DNA from: Nesterenkonia marinintestina
GTDB taxonomy: Bacteria; Actinomycetota; Actinomycetes; Actinomycetales; Micrococcaceae
NCBI RefSeq assembly: GCF_025420485.1
Contig: NZ_JAOEFD010000010.1
Coordinates: forward strand, 1-64,000
DNA: 64,000 bases
Reading direction: 5' to 3'
The translations under genes were made by a program, and so were the position numbers. Below the pieces are notes generated by a model. The model had not been told where the DNA came from. It was given only the letters and a program-made list of their open reading frames with translations, and did no database searches. This document shows positions 5,380 to 13,385 of this stretch, in pieces (position 1 is the first letter of the stretch; every line of letters starts with the position of its first letter).

Positions 5380-7896
5380 TCAGATCCCCGCGCCCTCGGA
5401 GCGCTTGGTGATCTCCGCCTCCAGGGCGGCACCCTCGACGTCGACGTCGGGGATCAGCCGGTCCATCCACTGGGGCAGCCACCACGCGGCCGGACCCAGC
5501 AGATGCAGCACCGCCGGGACCAGCAGCAGCCGGACCACGAACGCATCCAGCAGCACCCCCAGTGCCAGGGCGAAGCCGATGGAGGTCACCATGACGTCGT
5601 CGGTGAAGATGAACCCGGCGAACACCGAGGCCATGATCAGCGCCGCCGCCGTCACCACCGCACGACCGGCCAGCAGCCCCCTGCGCACCGCCACCCGCGG
5701 CTTCGCCCCATGGGCGTAGGCCTCGCGCATCCCGGTCGCGGTGAACAGCTGATAGTCCATGCCCAGGCCGAAGAGGATCCCCATGGCGATGATCGGCAGG
5801 AACGTGAGGATCGGCCCCGTCCCGGTCACCCCGAACAGCTCGGAGAGCCACCCCCACTGGTAGACGGCCACCACCGCGCCCATCGCCGCGGCGAAGGAGC
5901 CGATGAAGCCCAGGGTCGCGACCAGCGGCAGCAGCAGCGAGCGGAACACCATCACCATCAGCAGCAGGGAGAGACCCACCACCAGGCCCAGGTACAGGGG
6001 CAGCGCGTCGGCGATCACGTCCGAGATGTCGATGTTCGCCGCCGCGGCGCCCGCCACCGAGAGGTCCACGTCGGAGACGTCCGTACCGGCGAGGACGTCG
6101 CCGTCGCGAAGCTCATGGACCAGGTCCTCGGTGGACTCGGAGGCCGGCCCGTCGGTCGGGATGACCGCGAAGGAGGCCACGGACCCGTCGTCGTTCGTCC
6201 CGGTGGGCACGGCGGCCTCGACGTCGTCGACGGTGCCCAGCTCCTGAGCCACCGCGATCTGCTCGTCGGTCGCCTCGTCGTCGTCCATCGGGCCCGGCAT
6301 GTCCGCCAGGACCAGCAGCGGCGAGTTCATGCCCGCGCCGAAGGACTCGTCGATCTCCTGATACGCCTGGTACGGCGCGGAGTCCTCAGCCTCGGCCGAG
6401 GCGTCGGGCAGGCCCAGCCGCAGGGAGAACGCCGGGATCGCCAGAGCCACCAGGGCGGCGACGGCGGCCAGGGCGATCAGCACCTGACGCGGGGTCCGCA
6501 TCCCCTCGGTGACGGCGTCGACGGAGACGTGGCCGACCCGCGCCCGCTCCTTCTTGGAGAGGATCCGCATCCCCACCAGCGACATCGTCGCCGGGGTCAT
6601 GGTCACCGCCATCAGCGCGGCGATGAACACGCAGAACGCGGCCACCGACCCCATCAGCGCGAGGAACCCGACCCCGGTCACGTTGAGCGCAAGCAGCGCG
6701 ATGATCACCGTCACCCCGGCGAAGACGACCGCATTACCGGCGGTGCCGTTGGCCAGGGCGATGGAGTCGACGACGTCCATCCCCTCCTTCAGCTGCCGTC
6801 GGTGCCGGTGGAGGATGAACAAGGCATAGTCGATCCCGACCGCGAGGCCGAGCATCAGCCCCAGGATCGGGGTCACCGACATCATCTCGACGAGCCCGGA
6901 GAGTGACAGCGCGCCGGCGACGCCGACACCGACCCCGATCAGCGCGTTGAGCAGCGGCAGACCAGCGCCGATGAGGGTGCCGAGCATGACGATCAGCACG
7001 ATCGCCGCCACCAGCAGACCGATGGCCTCGGCCTTGGAGAACAGCTCCGGGGTCTCGAAGGCCAGGTCCTGGGAGGGGAGGATCTCGACGCCGTCGACGT
7101 CGTTCTCCACCAGCGTCTCGGAGATGGCGGAGAGGTCGTCCATGTCGACGCCCTGGACCGACTCGGGGAAGTTGACCGTCAGCACGGCGACGTCGCCGTC
7201 CTCGGAGACGGTGCCCATGCCGTCGGAGAGCTCGAGCATCTGCTCGCCGCGCTCCAGCTCGGCCTCACCGGACTCCAGCTCCTCGCGGTTCTCGTCGAGG
7301 TCGGACTGGGCCTGGTCGAGCTCCTCCCGGCCGGCGTCGATCTCATCCTGCTGCTGCTCGAACTCGTCCTGCGCGGCCTCGTACATCCCGGCGTCCTGGG
7401 CCTCGGAGATCGCGGCGTCGAGCTGCTCCTGGCCGGAGTCCAGCTCGTCCTGCCCGGAGTCGATCTCGTCCTGCCCGTCCTCGAGCTGGGCGCGCCCGTC
7501 TTCGAGCTCCTCCTGGCCGTCCTCGACCTCCGCACGGCCGGAGTCGGCCTCGTCGGCGGCTTCGAAGGGATCGGTCACCGAGCTGACGGAGTCGTTCTGC
7601 TCGACCTCGTCGAAGACGTCGGTCAGCTGCTCCTTCTGCTCATCGGTGAAGGGCTCGCCGTCGTCGGTGCGGATCACCGCCTGGGCGCTGCCGCCGGCGC
7701 CGTCCTCGATCTCCTCGGCCATCCGGTCGGCGACCTCGGTGGTCTCCAGGTCCGGCATGGAGATCTGGTTGGTCAGCTGGCCGCCGAAGCTCAGGAACGA
7801 GGTGATCGCGATCGCGAGGATCGCGAACCAGGCGCCGACGACGGTCTTGGCTCGGCGTGCGCTGAGCAGGCCGAGGCGATAGAGGAGTTTCGCCAT
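5380..7896 (-). CDS. MMPL/RND-family exporter with extracytoplasmic heptad coil
   Basis: 838 residues in two RND-like halves. One transmembrane segment near residue 20 precedes a large outside domain, then a block of about five helices (about 290-450), a second outside domain (about 485-640) and a final block (about 645-800). The first outside domain contains, at about 122-225, repeats of the form EDGQ-ELEDGRAQLEDG, predicted coiled coil, as in YdfJ/YhgE-type proteins. MMPL proteins export lipids or hydrophobic drugs using the proton gradient. The upstream tetR (158 bp away, same direction) probably represses it from the promoter at 7965-7992. Substrate unknown. Confidence 0.87.
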   Translation of the reverse strand: MAKLLYRLGLLSARRAKTVVGAWFAILAIAITSFLSFGGQLTNQISMPDLETTEVADRMAEEIEDGAGGSAQAVIRTDDGEPFTDEQKEQLTDVFDEVEQNDSVSSVTDPFEAADEADSGRAEVEDGQEELEDGRAQLEDGQDEIDSGQDELDSGQEQLDAAISEAQDAGMYEAAQDEFEQQQDEIDAGREELDQAQSDLDENREELESGEAELERGEQMLELSDGMGTVSEDGDVAVLTVNFPESVQGVDMDDLSAISETLVENDVDGVEILPSQDLAFETPELFSKAEAIGLLVAAIVLIVMLGTLIGAGLPLLNALIGVGVGVAGALSLSGLVEMMSVTPILGLMLGLAVGIDYALFILHRHRRQLKEGMDVVDSIALANGTAGNAVVFAGVTVIIALLALNVTGVGFLALMGSVAAFCVFIAALMAVTMTPATMSLVGMRILSKKERARVGHVSVDAVTEGMRTPRQVLIALAAVAALVALAIPAFSLRLGLPDASAEAEDSAPYQAYQEIDESFGAGMNSPLLVLADMPGPMDDDEATDEQIAVAQELGTVDDVEAAVPTGTNDDGSVASFAVIPTDGPASESTEDLVHELRDGDVLAGTDVSDVDLSVAGAAAANIDISDVIADALPLYLGLVVGLSLLLMVMVFRSLLLPLVATLGFIGSFAAAMGAVVAVYQWGWLSELFGVTGTGPILTFLPIIAMGILFGLGMDYQLFTATGMREAYAHGAKPRVAVRRGLLAGRAVVTAAALIMASVFAGFIFTDDVMVTSIGFALALGVLLDAFVVRLLLVPAVLHLLGPAAWWLPQWMDRLIPDVDVEGAALEAEITKRSEGAGI

Positions 7897-7964
7897 GGAG
7901 GGTCTCCGATCGGAGAGGACGTCTGAGGGGGCGATGGGACGAGGGGCCGCAGCGCCTGCACCAG

Positions 7965-7992
7965 GTTATACGGAACGGTGCGTCTCGCAAAT
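7965..7992 (-). promoter_or_regulatory. Promoter of the MMPL exporter gene
   Basis: On the minus strand ATTTGC (7987-7992) and TATAAC (7965-7970) are 16 bp apart, giving a leader of about 60 nt before the ATG at 7896. The surrounding sequence is the expected site for the neighbouring TetR regulator. Confidence 0.5.
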
Positions 7993-8054
7993 CCCTGACG
8001 GGTCTCCGCGGGGGAGATGTGGGCGATCTCACCGGGGCGGGGCGGTGCTGCGGC

Positions 8055-8657
8055 TCAGGCGCGGATGCCGGCGACGACGACGTCGACCAGCGCCTCGAGC
8101 CACCGCGGCTCCGGAACCTCGGCGCCGATGAGCTTCATCACCACCGGATCGAGGAGCGCGAACGTCGCGGCGTCGACGTCGGCGTCGGCACGCAGCCGAC
8201 CCGCCTCACGCTCCGCCCGCAGCCGTTCGGCCAGCTGCGACCCCTGCTGGATGCTGCCGCCGGGCAGGTACTCCTCCACGCCGCCACCGGAGGCGATGAG
8301 TGCGACGACGAGGCTGCGGACCAGGGCGATGTTGCCCTCGGTGAAGACCCGCTCCCGGGCCTCGCGCATCCAGGCCTGCAGATCGGCGGTCAGATCTCCG
8401 GTGTGCGGGACCTCGCCGATGTCCAGGGACAGGCGCCCGGCCTGGATCGCTTCGAGCACGACGGCGGCCTTATGGGGCCACCACCGGTAGATCGTCTGCT
8501 TCCCCACGCCGGCCTGGGCGGCGATGCCCTCGATGGTCAGCTGCTCGAAGCCGAGGTGCTCGACGTCGAGCAGGTGCGCGACGGCGTCGAGCACCGCCTG
8601 ATGGGAGGCGGTGCTGCGCGGGCGGCCGCGGGAGGAGGTGGGGCGGGTGCAGGTCAC
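8055..8657 (-). CDS. TetR/AcrR-family regulator of the MMPL exporter
   Basis: 200 residues from the GTG at 8655-8657. An ORF can be extended to 8927, but that part is antisense to another gene, and TACGAT 6 nt before the GTG marks the real start. The helix-turn-helix is at about 24-62 (DAVAHLLDVEHLGFEQLTIE, then GVGKQTIYRWW). The C-terminal ligand domain (about 80-200) is of the common TetR_C type. It lies directly upstream of the MMPL gene in the same direction, and such pairs usually form an inducible efflux module with the exporter's substrate as inducer. Confident as to family; the target is inferred. Confidence 0.88.
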   Translation of the reverse strand: MTCTRPTSSRGRPRSTASHQAVLDAVAHLLDVEHLGFEQLTIEGIAAQAGVGKQTIYRWWPHKAAVVLEAIQAGRLSLDIGEVPHTGDLTADLQAWMREARERVFTEGNIALVRSLVVALIASGGGVEEYLPGGSIQQGSQLAERLRAEREAGRLRADADVDAATFALLDPVVMKLIGAEVPEPRWLEALVDVVVAGIRA

Positions 8658-8663
8658 GCCGCC

Positions 8664-8669
8664 ATCGTA
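8664..8669 (-). promoter_or_regulatory. -10 element of the tetR gene (leaderless pattern)
   Basis: TACGAT on the minus strand, 6 nt before the GTG start; it decides the start choice against the longer ORF. Confidence 0.5.
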
Positions 8670-8717
8670 CGGCGTCCTGCCGGCGACCTCGGCGGAGCGA
8701 CGACGGCGTCGTCGTCG

Positions 8718-8723
8718 TAGGCT
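8718..8723 (+). promoter_or_regulatory. -10 element of the small membrane protein gene
   Basis: TAGGCT 6 nt before the ATG at 8730. The six bases GGAGGC would resemble a ribosome site but would form the very 5' end of the RNA or lie before it. Confidence 0.45.
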
Positions 8724-8729
8724 GGAGGC

Positions 8730-8933
8730 ATGGCCGAAGAGATCACCGTCCAGCCCCGTCGCGCCTCCTGGCTGACCCTTCTGGCGGGGGTGCTGATCGC
8801 GGCCACCGGCATCTACTTCCTGTGGTTCGACATCGGCTGGGCCTGGGTCTCGGTGGTGCAGCTCGGCGTCGGCGGCTGGATGGTCGCCGACGGCGCCGGC
8901 CACCTCCGCCGCCACTCGAAGCACCAACGCTGA
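8730..8933 (+). CDS. Small two-helix membrane protein
   Basis: 67 residues with two hydrophobic segments, about 14-33 (LTLLAGVLIAATGIYFLWF) and 37-56, a short N-terminus and a basic C-terminus (HLRRHSKHQR). It resembles the many small actinobacterial membrane proteins of unknown function; no motif is diagnostic. It is divergent from tetR, with the two -10 elements about 50 bp apart. The coding potential is supported by the GC-rich third positions, the promoter 6 nt before the ATG, and the hydrophobic pattern. Confidence 0.7.
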   Translation: MAEEITVQPRRASWLTLLAGVLIAATGIYFLWFDIGWAWVSVVQLGVGGWMVADGAGHLRRHSKHQR

Positions 8934-8973
8934 GCGCCCCGCACGCCCCGAGGCCCGGCTCCCCGCGACCCTT

Positions 8974-9119
8974 CATCGAGGGAGCGAACCTCGCGACGAC
9001 ACGCCGACATCCGGCACGAGATTCTCTCCCTCGATGAGCCGCCTGCCGCCACCCCTCGTCGAGGGAGCGAACCTTGCGGCGACACTCCGACATCCGGCAC
9101 GAGATTCTCTCCCTCGATG
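8974..9119. repeat. Two direct copies of a 63-bp palindromic element
   Basis: Copy 1 is 8974-9036 and copy 2 is 9057-9119, separated by 20 bp. Both run from C(A/G)TCGAGGGAGCGAACCT to GAGATTCTCTCCCTCGATG and differ at few positions. The ends of each copy are complementary (CATCGAGGGAG with CTCCCTCGATG), so each forms a hairpin. They lie in the convergent gap between the small membrane protein and cardiolipin synthase, a typical place for REP-like elements or bidirectional terminators. Confidence 0.8.
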
Positions 9120-9130
9120 GGGACGGAGAG

Positions 9131-9190
9131 GTGCAGGGCGGGTCGGTGCAGGCCGGGTCGGTGCAGGGCGGGGAGGTGCAGGATGGAACG
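9131..9190. repeat. Four tandem 15-bp G-rich units
   Basis: Units start at 9131, 9146, 9161 and 9176, each beginning GTGCAGG (first unit GTGCAGGGCGGGTCG) and decaying toward the last. They form part of the non-coding gap 8934-9206. Confidence 0.75.
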
Positions 9191-9206
9191 GGTCGGACCG
9201 GTGGGA

Positions 9207-10700
9207 CTACTGCAGTCCGGCGGTGAGGCGGCAGACGTTGTCCAGGTAGCGGACTCCCAGGGGCCGACGCCGCCACTCCTCCAGGCTCAGCTCCTTCGCG
9301 TCCTCCCGGTAGCGGTCGAACACCCTCTCGGTCGCCGCGACCATGGCCTCGTCGACGATCATCAGCGTGACCTCCAGGTTCAGGCTGAACGACCGCATGT
9401 CCATGTTCGATGAACCGATGACCATGGCGTCGTCGTCGATGAGCATGAACTTCGCGTGCATCACGTCCGGGTACGGGTACCGCAGGATCCGCACCCCGGC
9501 GTCGAGCAGCCCCTCGTAGTAGGACTGCTGGGCGTGGTGGACCACCCCCTGGTCGGCGCGCTCGGAGACCAGCAGCGTGACATCCACCCCACGGTGGGCC
9601 GCCCCGGTGACCGCGTAGAGCAGCGAGTCGTCCGGCACCAGATACGGGGTGCAGATCACCACCCTCTCCACCGCGTTGTAGAGCAGATCGTTGAACAGAC
9701 GCAGATTGTTCTCGTCCGGAAACCCCGGGCCCGACGGGACCACCTGCACCAGGGAGCCGCCCCGGGCCTCCTCGTCCTTCTGCATGTCGACGGAGAGCAA
9801 CCCGGAGATGTCCTGCCCGGTCTCCGAGTACCAGTCCGAGGCGAAGACGATGTCCAGCCCGGTGACCACCGGGCCGGAGGCGACCACGTTGAGCTCCACC
9901 CATCGCCGCCCCAGCCTCCGAGCCGAGGGGCGGTGGTAGTGCGGCTCGATCAGGTTCGCGCTGCCGGTCAGGGCACGATCGCCGTCGACGACGACGATCT
10001 TGCGGTGGTTCCGCAGGTCCAGTCGGGAGAACCGCCGCTTCAGCGGCCTCACCGGCAGGACCGCATGGCACTCGACGTCGGAGTCCCGCAGCCGCCGCTT
10101 CAGGCGTCGGTACCCCTTCACCCGCATGGTGCCCATGTGGTCGTAGAGCAGACGGACCGTGACCCCGCGCGCGGCGGCCCGCTCCATGGCATCGAAGACC
10201 GGACCCGCGTACTGCGGATCGTCGCCCATGATGTAGAAGAGCACGTGGACGTAGTCCTCGGCCGAGTCGATGGCCTCGACCATCCAGTCGAAGGCCTGCC
10301 CGTACTCCGGCAGCAGCCGCAGATGGTTGCCCCCGTGGATGGGGAACGCCCCGAGACGCCGGTTGAGCACGACCGTCCCGCGCAGCTGCGGCCCGCAGGC
10401 GACCAGCTGATCGCTCAGATCCATGTGGCTGGTGGCCTGCAGCAGGGCCTGATTGATCACCCGCTGGCGCTCCTGCCGGCGTCGGGAGAGCTTGTTCGTG
10501 CCGATCAGCAGGAACAGGGGCAGCGCGATCGCCGGGATGAAGAAGATCGCCAGCAGCCAGGCCATCGCGGTGGCGGGACGTCGGTTGCCGGGGATGATGC
10601 CCAGGACCGCGACGCGCACCCCGATCTCCAGGACCAGCACGATCCAGATGACCCACTCGGGCAGGCCGTCGATGCTGAATCCGCTCAGCGGCCAGAGCAC
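9207..10700 (-). CDS. cls: Cardiolipin synthase (phospholipase D family)
   Basis: 497 residues from a GTG (10698-10700) with ribosome site GGGAGGTGA. Two N-terminal transmembrane helices (about 17-60, including AMAWLLAIFFIPAIALPLFLLIG) are followed by two HKD catalytic motifs: NHRKIVVVDGD near residue 235 and MHAKFMLIDDDAMVIGSSN near residue 425. This is the ClsA layout of about 480-500 residues. The enzyme joins two phosphatidylglycerol molecules to form cardiolipin and glycerol in the membrane. Many actinobacteria instead use a CDP-alcohol phosphotransferase, but ClsA-type genes also occur. It is monocistronic, with a TAGAAT -10 at 10728-10733. Confidence 0.92.
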   Translation of the reverse strand: MLWPLSGFSIDGLPEWVIWIVLVLEIGVRVAVLGIIPGNRRPATAMAWLLAIFFIPAIALPLFLLIGTNKLSRRRQERQRVINQALLQATSHMDLSDQLVACGPQLRGTVVLNRRLGAFPIHGGNHLRLLPEYGQAFDWMVEAIDSAEDYVHVLFYIMGDDPQYAGPVFDAMERAAARGVTVRLLYDHMGTMRVKGYRRLKRRLRDSDVECHAVLPVRPLKRRFSRLDLRNHRKIVVVDGDRALTGSANLIEPHYHRPSARRLGRRWVELNVVASGPVVTGLDIVFASDWYSETGQDISGLLSVDMQKDEEARGGSLVQVVPSGPGFPDENNLRLFNDLLYNAVERVVICTPYLVPDDSLLYAVTGAAHRGVDVTLLVSERADQGVVHHAQQSYYEGLLDAGVRILRYPYPDVMHAKFMLIDDDAMVIGSSNMDMRSFSLNLEVTLMIVDEAMVAATERVFDRYREDAKELSLEEWRRRPLGVRYLDNVCRLTAGLQ

Positions 10701-10727
10701 GCGCTCACCTCCCGATCTCGTGCCACG

Positions 10728-10733
10728 ATTCTA
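10728..10733 (-). promoter_or_regulatory. -10 element of cardiolipin synthase gene
   Basis: TAGAAT on the minus strand about 28 bp before the GTG start, in front of a normal ribosome site, hence a leadered transcript. Confidence 0.45.
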
Positions 10734-10798
10734 CGTCGGCCCCCTGACACGCGATCTGCGGCGGACACCGATGTGGCCGACACCACTGCGGTGCGGAC

Positions 10799-10804
10799 TA
10801 TGCT
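10799..10804 (+). promoter_or_regulatory. -10 element of class IV aminotransferase gene (leaderless pattern)
   Basis: TATGCT followed by GGGGCC and the ATG at 10811. Confidence 0.55.
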
Positions 10805-10810
10805 GGGGCC

Positions 10811-11767
10811 ATGGCAGAGCACTTCCGTGAGGACAACGTGGCCGCAGTCGGCGTCCGGCTCGACGCCGAGCACCCCGACGGCATGATCTTCGACCCGCAT
10901 CAGCCCCAACTGCGCGTGACGGACCTGGGCGTGGTCCGCGGCGACGGGATCTTCGAGACGATGCACGTGCTGGACGGTCACGTCCGCAAGTACGACGCCC
11001 ACCTGGAGCGGCTGCGGCGCTCGGCCCGCATGCTCGAACTGGGGATCCCGCCGGAGTCGGCGTGGCGGGCCGCCGTCGAGCTCGGCCTCGAGGAGTACCG
11101 CGCCCGCGGCGGCGTGCCGGAGGAGCTGATGGTGCGGCTGACCGCCACCCGCGGCGTGGACGGCGAGCCGGCGTCGGACGACCCGGAGTACGCCGGCACC
11201 TACTGGGCGCTGCTCACCCCGGCACCGGACTGGGCGAAGGCCGATCAGGCCAAGCAGTTCAGCGTCACCCTGCTGGACCGCGGGTTCGACGCCGACGTCG
11301 CCGAGCGCGCCCCCTGGCTGCTGCTGGGCGCGAAGACACTGAGCTACGCGATCAACATGGCCTCCAAGAGGTGGGCCGAGGCCCACGGGCACGACGACGT
11401 CATCTTCCACACCACCGACGGGCAGCTGCTGGAGGGGCCGAACTCCACGGTGCTGCTGGTCAACCGCCGCGGCGAGGGCGAGACCCCGCAGGTGGTGACG
11501 CCGGTGCTGGAGGCCGGCGTGCTGCCGGGCACCACGCAGGGCGCGGTGTTCGCCGGGGCCGCGCGCGCCGGCTGGGACCTGGGCTACGGCCCGCTGACCC
11601 CGCAGCAGCTGTTCGACGCCGACCACGTGTTCCTCGCCGCCTCGGTGCGCGGAGTCGTGCCGGTGTGGCGGGTCGACGAGACCGAGATGGCCGTCGACGA
11701 CGAGATCACCGAAGCCCTGCGCGGGTTCCTCGCGGAGGACCTGCCGGTCAGCCACCCCGGGGAGTGA
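10811..11767 (+). CDS. Class IV PLP aminotransferase, probable aminodeoxychorismate lyase
   Basis: 318 residues. The fold-type IV signature is clear: RGDGIFETMHV (about 43-53) and R-YDAHL-RL (about 60-75), then the PLP lysine in GAKTLSYAIN near residue 175, and LLEGPNSTVLLV near 210. In PabC the lysine segment is followed by LSY-N as here, which favours 4-amino-4-deoxychorismate lyase, giving p-aminobenzoate for folate, over branched-chain aminotransferase (which is longer) or D-amino acid aminotransferase. There is no pabAB nearby to confirm it. A GC-rich hairpin begins within the stop codon. Confidence 0.8.
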   Translation: MAEHFREDNVAAVGVRLDAEHPDGMIFDPHQPQLRVTDLGVVRGDGIFETMHVLDGHVRKYDAHLERLRRSARMLELGIPPESAWRAAVELGLEEYRARGGVPEELMVRLTATRGVDGEPASDDPEYAGTYWALLTPAPDWAKADQAKQFSVTLLDRGFDADVAERAPWLLLGAKTLSYAINMASKRWAEAHGHDDVIFHTTDGQLLEGPNSTVLLVNRRGEGETPQVVTPVLEAGVLPGTTQGAVFAGAARAGWDLGYGPLTPQQLFDADHVFLAASVRGVVPVWRVDETEMAVDDEITEALRGFLAEDLPVSHPGE

Positions 11768-11781
11768 GCCCCCCGGGGCTC
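11766..11781 (+). terminator. Hairpin at the end of the aminotransferase gene
   Basis: GAGCCCC, two C, GGGGCTC: a 7-bp stem beginning inside the stop codon, followed by CTCAC without a T-tract. A second imperfect hairpin, CCAGC-TGTTCTGC with GCAGAACA-GCTGG, lies at 11798-11855. Confidence 0.5.
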
Positions 11782-11933
11782 CTCACCGTCCGGTCATCCA
11801 GCGTGTTCTGCCGAATCCCCGACAGATCTGGATCGGATCCTGCAGAACAGGCTGGACACCTGGAGGCGCATCCGGACTATGGGGCCAGCAGTGCTCCGGA
11901 CCAGCGCGCCCGCAGCACGGACTCCGAAGGCTA

Positions 11934-11962
11934 TTGCACTTAGTCTAGGAGCTTCGTACCAT
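11934..11962 (+). promoter_or_regulatory. Promoter of hydrolase-TetR operon (leaderless)
   Basis: TTGCAC at 11934-11939 and TACCAT at 11957-11962 with an ideal 17-bp spacer; the ATG at 11969 follows 6 nt later. An AT-richer patch covers the whole promoter. Confidence 0.65.
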
Positions 11963-11968
11963 AGCTTC

Positions 11969-12793
11969 ATGATCAGCGACGACCTGTTCACCCCCACGCT
12001 GTGGCTCCCCCGGCCCGACGGCGACATCGCCTACTCCCGCACCGGCTCCGGAGATCCCGTGCTCCTGTCCCCCGGCATGGGAGATCTGCGCCGGACCTTC
12101 CGCCACCTGATCCCCGGGCTCGTCGACGCCGGATACGAGACCATCACCGCAGACCTCCGCGGGCACGGAGACAGCGATGCGAGCTTCGCCGAATACAGGG
12201 ACGAGGCCACCGCCGAGGACCTCATCGCGCTGCTCGAGGAGATCGGCGCCCCCGCCGTCGTCGTCGGCTCCTCCATGTCCGCGGCGGCGGCGGTGATCGT
12301 CGCCGCCCGCCGACCGGAGCTGGTCCGCGGACTGGTGCTGCTCGGCCCGTTCCTCCGCGACCCCAGCACCTCCCCGCTGATGAGCACCGCGATGCGGATC
12401 CTGATGCATCCACGCTGGATCGGCGCGGTCTGGCACCGATACCTGCCGACGCTCTACGCGGGACGCCGGCCCGAAGACTTCGAGGAGCATCGGACGGCAG
12501 TCCGGGAGTCCCTGCGCCGGCCGGACCACGCCGTCGCCTTCTCCCGGACCACCCGCACCAGCCACCGGGAGGCCGAAGCCCTAGTCCCCCGGGTGACCGC
12601 GCCCTCCACCGTGATCATGGGCGCACTGGACCCGGACTTCCCCGACCCGGAGGCCGAGGCCCAGTGGGCCGCAGACGCCCTGGGCGGGAGCTGCGTCATG
12701 GTCCCCGACGCCGGTCACTATCCGCACGCCCAGCAGCCGGAGGACACCCTCGTCGCCGTCGTCGGCTTCCTCGGAGGCCTCGCCGATGCCTAG
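11969..12793 (+). CDS. Alpha/beta-hydrolase
   Basis: 274 residues from the ATG at 11969; an in-frame ATG at 11879 is rejected because the promoter lies between. The oxyanion region is LLSPGMGDLRRTFRHLIP (about 32-50). The nucleophile motif is GSSMSA near residue 100, the acid is in GALDPDFP near 215, and the His is in DAGHYPHAQ near 245, completing a triad. The family includes esterases, C-C hydrolases and haloperoxidase-like enzymes; the substrate is not predictable. The next gene, a TetR regulator, overlaps its stop by 8 bp, so the pair is translationally coupled and the hydrolase is probably under its partner's control. Confidence 0.87.
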   Translation: MISDDLFTPTLWLPRPDGDIAYSRTGSGDPVLLSPGMGDLRRTFRHLIPGLVDAGYETITADLRGHGDSDASFAEYRDEATAEDLIALLEEIGAPAVVVGSSMSAAAAVIVAARRPELVRGLVLLGPFLRDPSTSPLMSTAMRILMHPRWIGAVWHRYLPTLYAGRRPEDFEEHRTAVRESLRRPDHAVAFSRTTRTSHREAEALVPRVTAPSTVIMGALDPDFPDPEAEAQWAADALGGSCVMVPDAGHYPHAQQPEDTLVAVVGFLGGLADA

Positions 12794-13340
12794 GGCCGGC
12801 CTCACCCGCGACACCGTGATCTCCGCAGCCCGGCGGCTGATCGACGAGACCCCCGACCCGCTGACGCTCGCCGCGCTCAGCGCCGCACTCGGGGTGCGGA
12901 CCCCCTCGCTGTACAAGCACGTGGCCGGGCTGGACGACCTGCACGCCGAGGTGGGCGTCGCGGTCAAGCACGAGCTGCTCGACGTCCTCGCCGACGCCGT
13001 CGCCGGGCGCTCCGGGGACGAGGCCGTCCGTCGGCTGGCCTCGGCATACCGGTCATGGGCGCTGCGGAACCCGCGGGCCTACCCGTACACGCTCAAGGCG
13101 GCGGACCACGCGTCGGCGTCCGACCTCGAGGTCTCCGCCCGCCTGCTGCACACGCTCACCACCGCGCTGCGCGGCCACACGCTCGGCGACGACGACGAGG
13201 TCCACGCCGTCCGCGGTCTGCGTGCACTCCTGCACGGGTTCGTCTCCCTGGAGCTCGAGGGCGGCTTCGCCCTGCCCCAGGCGGTCGACGAGAGCTTCGA
13301 CCGCGCCGTCGAGTCCTTCCTCCGGTCGCTGCCGAGCTGA
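12786..13340 (+). CDS. TetR-family regulator with WHG-type C-terminal domain
   Basis: 184 residues. The N-terminal HTH (about 5-50: RDTVISAARRLID, then LTLAALSAALGVRTPSLYKHV) is unmistakable. The C-terminal domain with SWALRNPRAYPYT near 93 and LHGFVSLELEGGF near 150 is the TetR_C_33/WHG type common in actinobacteria. Its start ATG overlaps the hydrolase stop codon, so both come from the promoter at 11934-11962 and the regulator probably represses its own operon, with the hydrolase substrate or product as ligand. It converges on the monooxygenase gene 45 bp further on. Confidence 0.9.
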   Translation: MPRAGLTRDTVISAARRLIDETPDPLTLAALSAALGVRTPSLYKHVAGLDDLHAEVGVAVKHELLDVLADAVAGRSGDEAVRRLASAYRSWALRNPRAYPYTLKAADHASASDLEVSARLLHTLTTALRGHTLGDDDEVHAVRGLRALLHGFVSLELEGGFALPQAVDESFDRAVESFLRSLPS

Positions 13341-13385
13341 CGGCACGAGTCACGGACCCCCTCGCCGAACCCCCGCGCCGAACCC

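Noticed and set aside
8658-8927. N-terminal extension of the TetR gene over 90 codons
   Set aside because: It is antisense to the small membrane protein gene and crosses the tetR promoter; the GTG with TACGAT 6 nt upstream begins the HTH domain properly.
8974-9119. CRISPR array
   Set aside because: Only two units, each a palindrome of 63 bp with a 20-bp gap, and no cas genes; this is a REP-like repeat.
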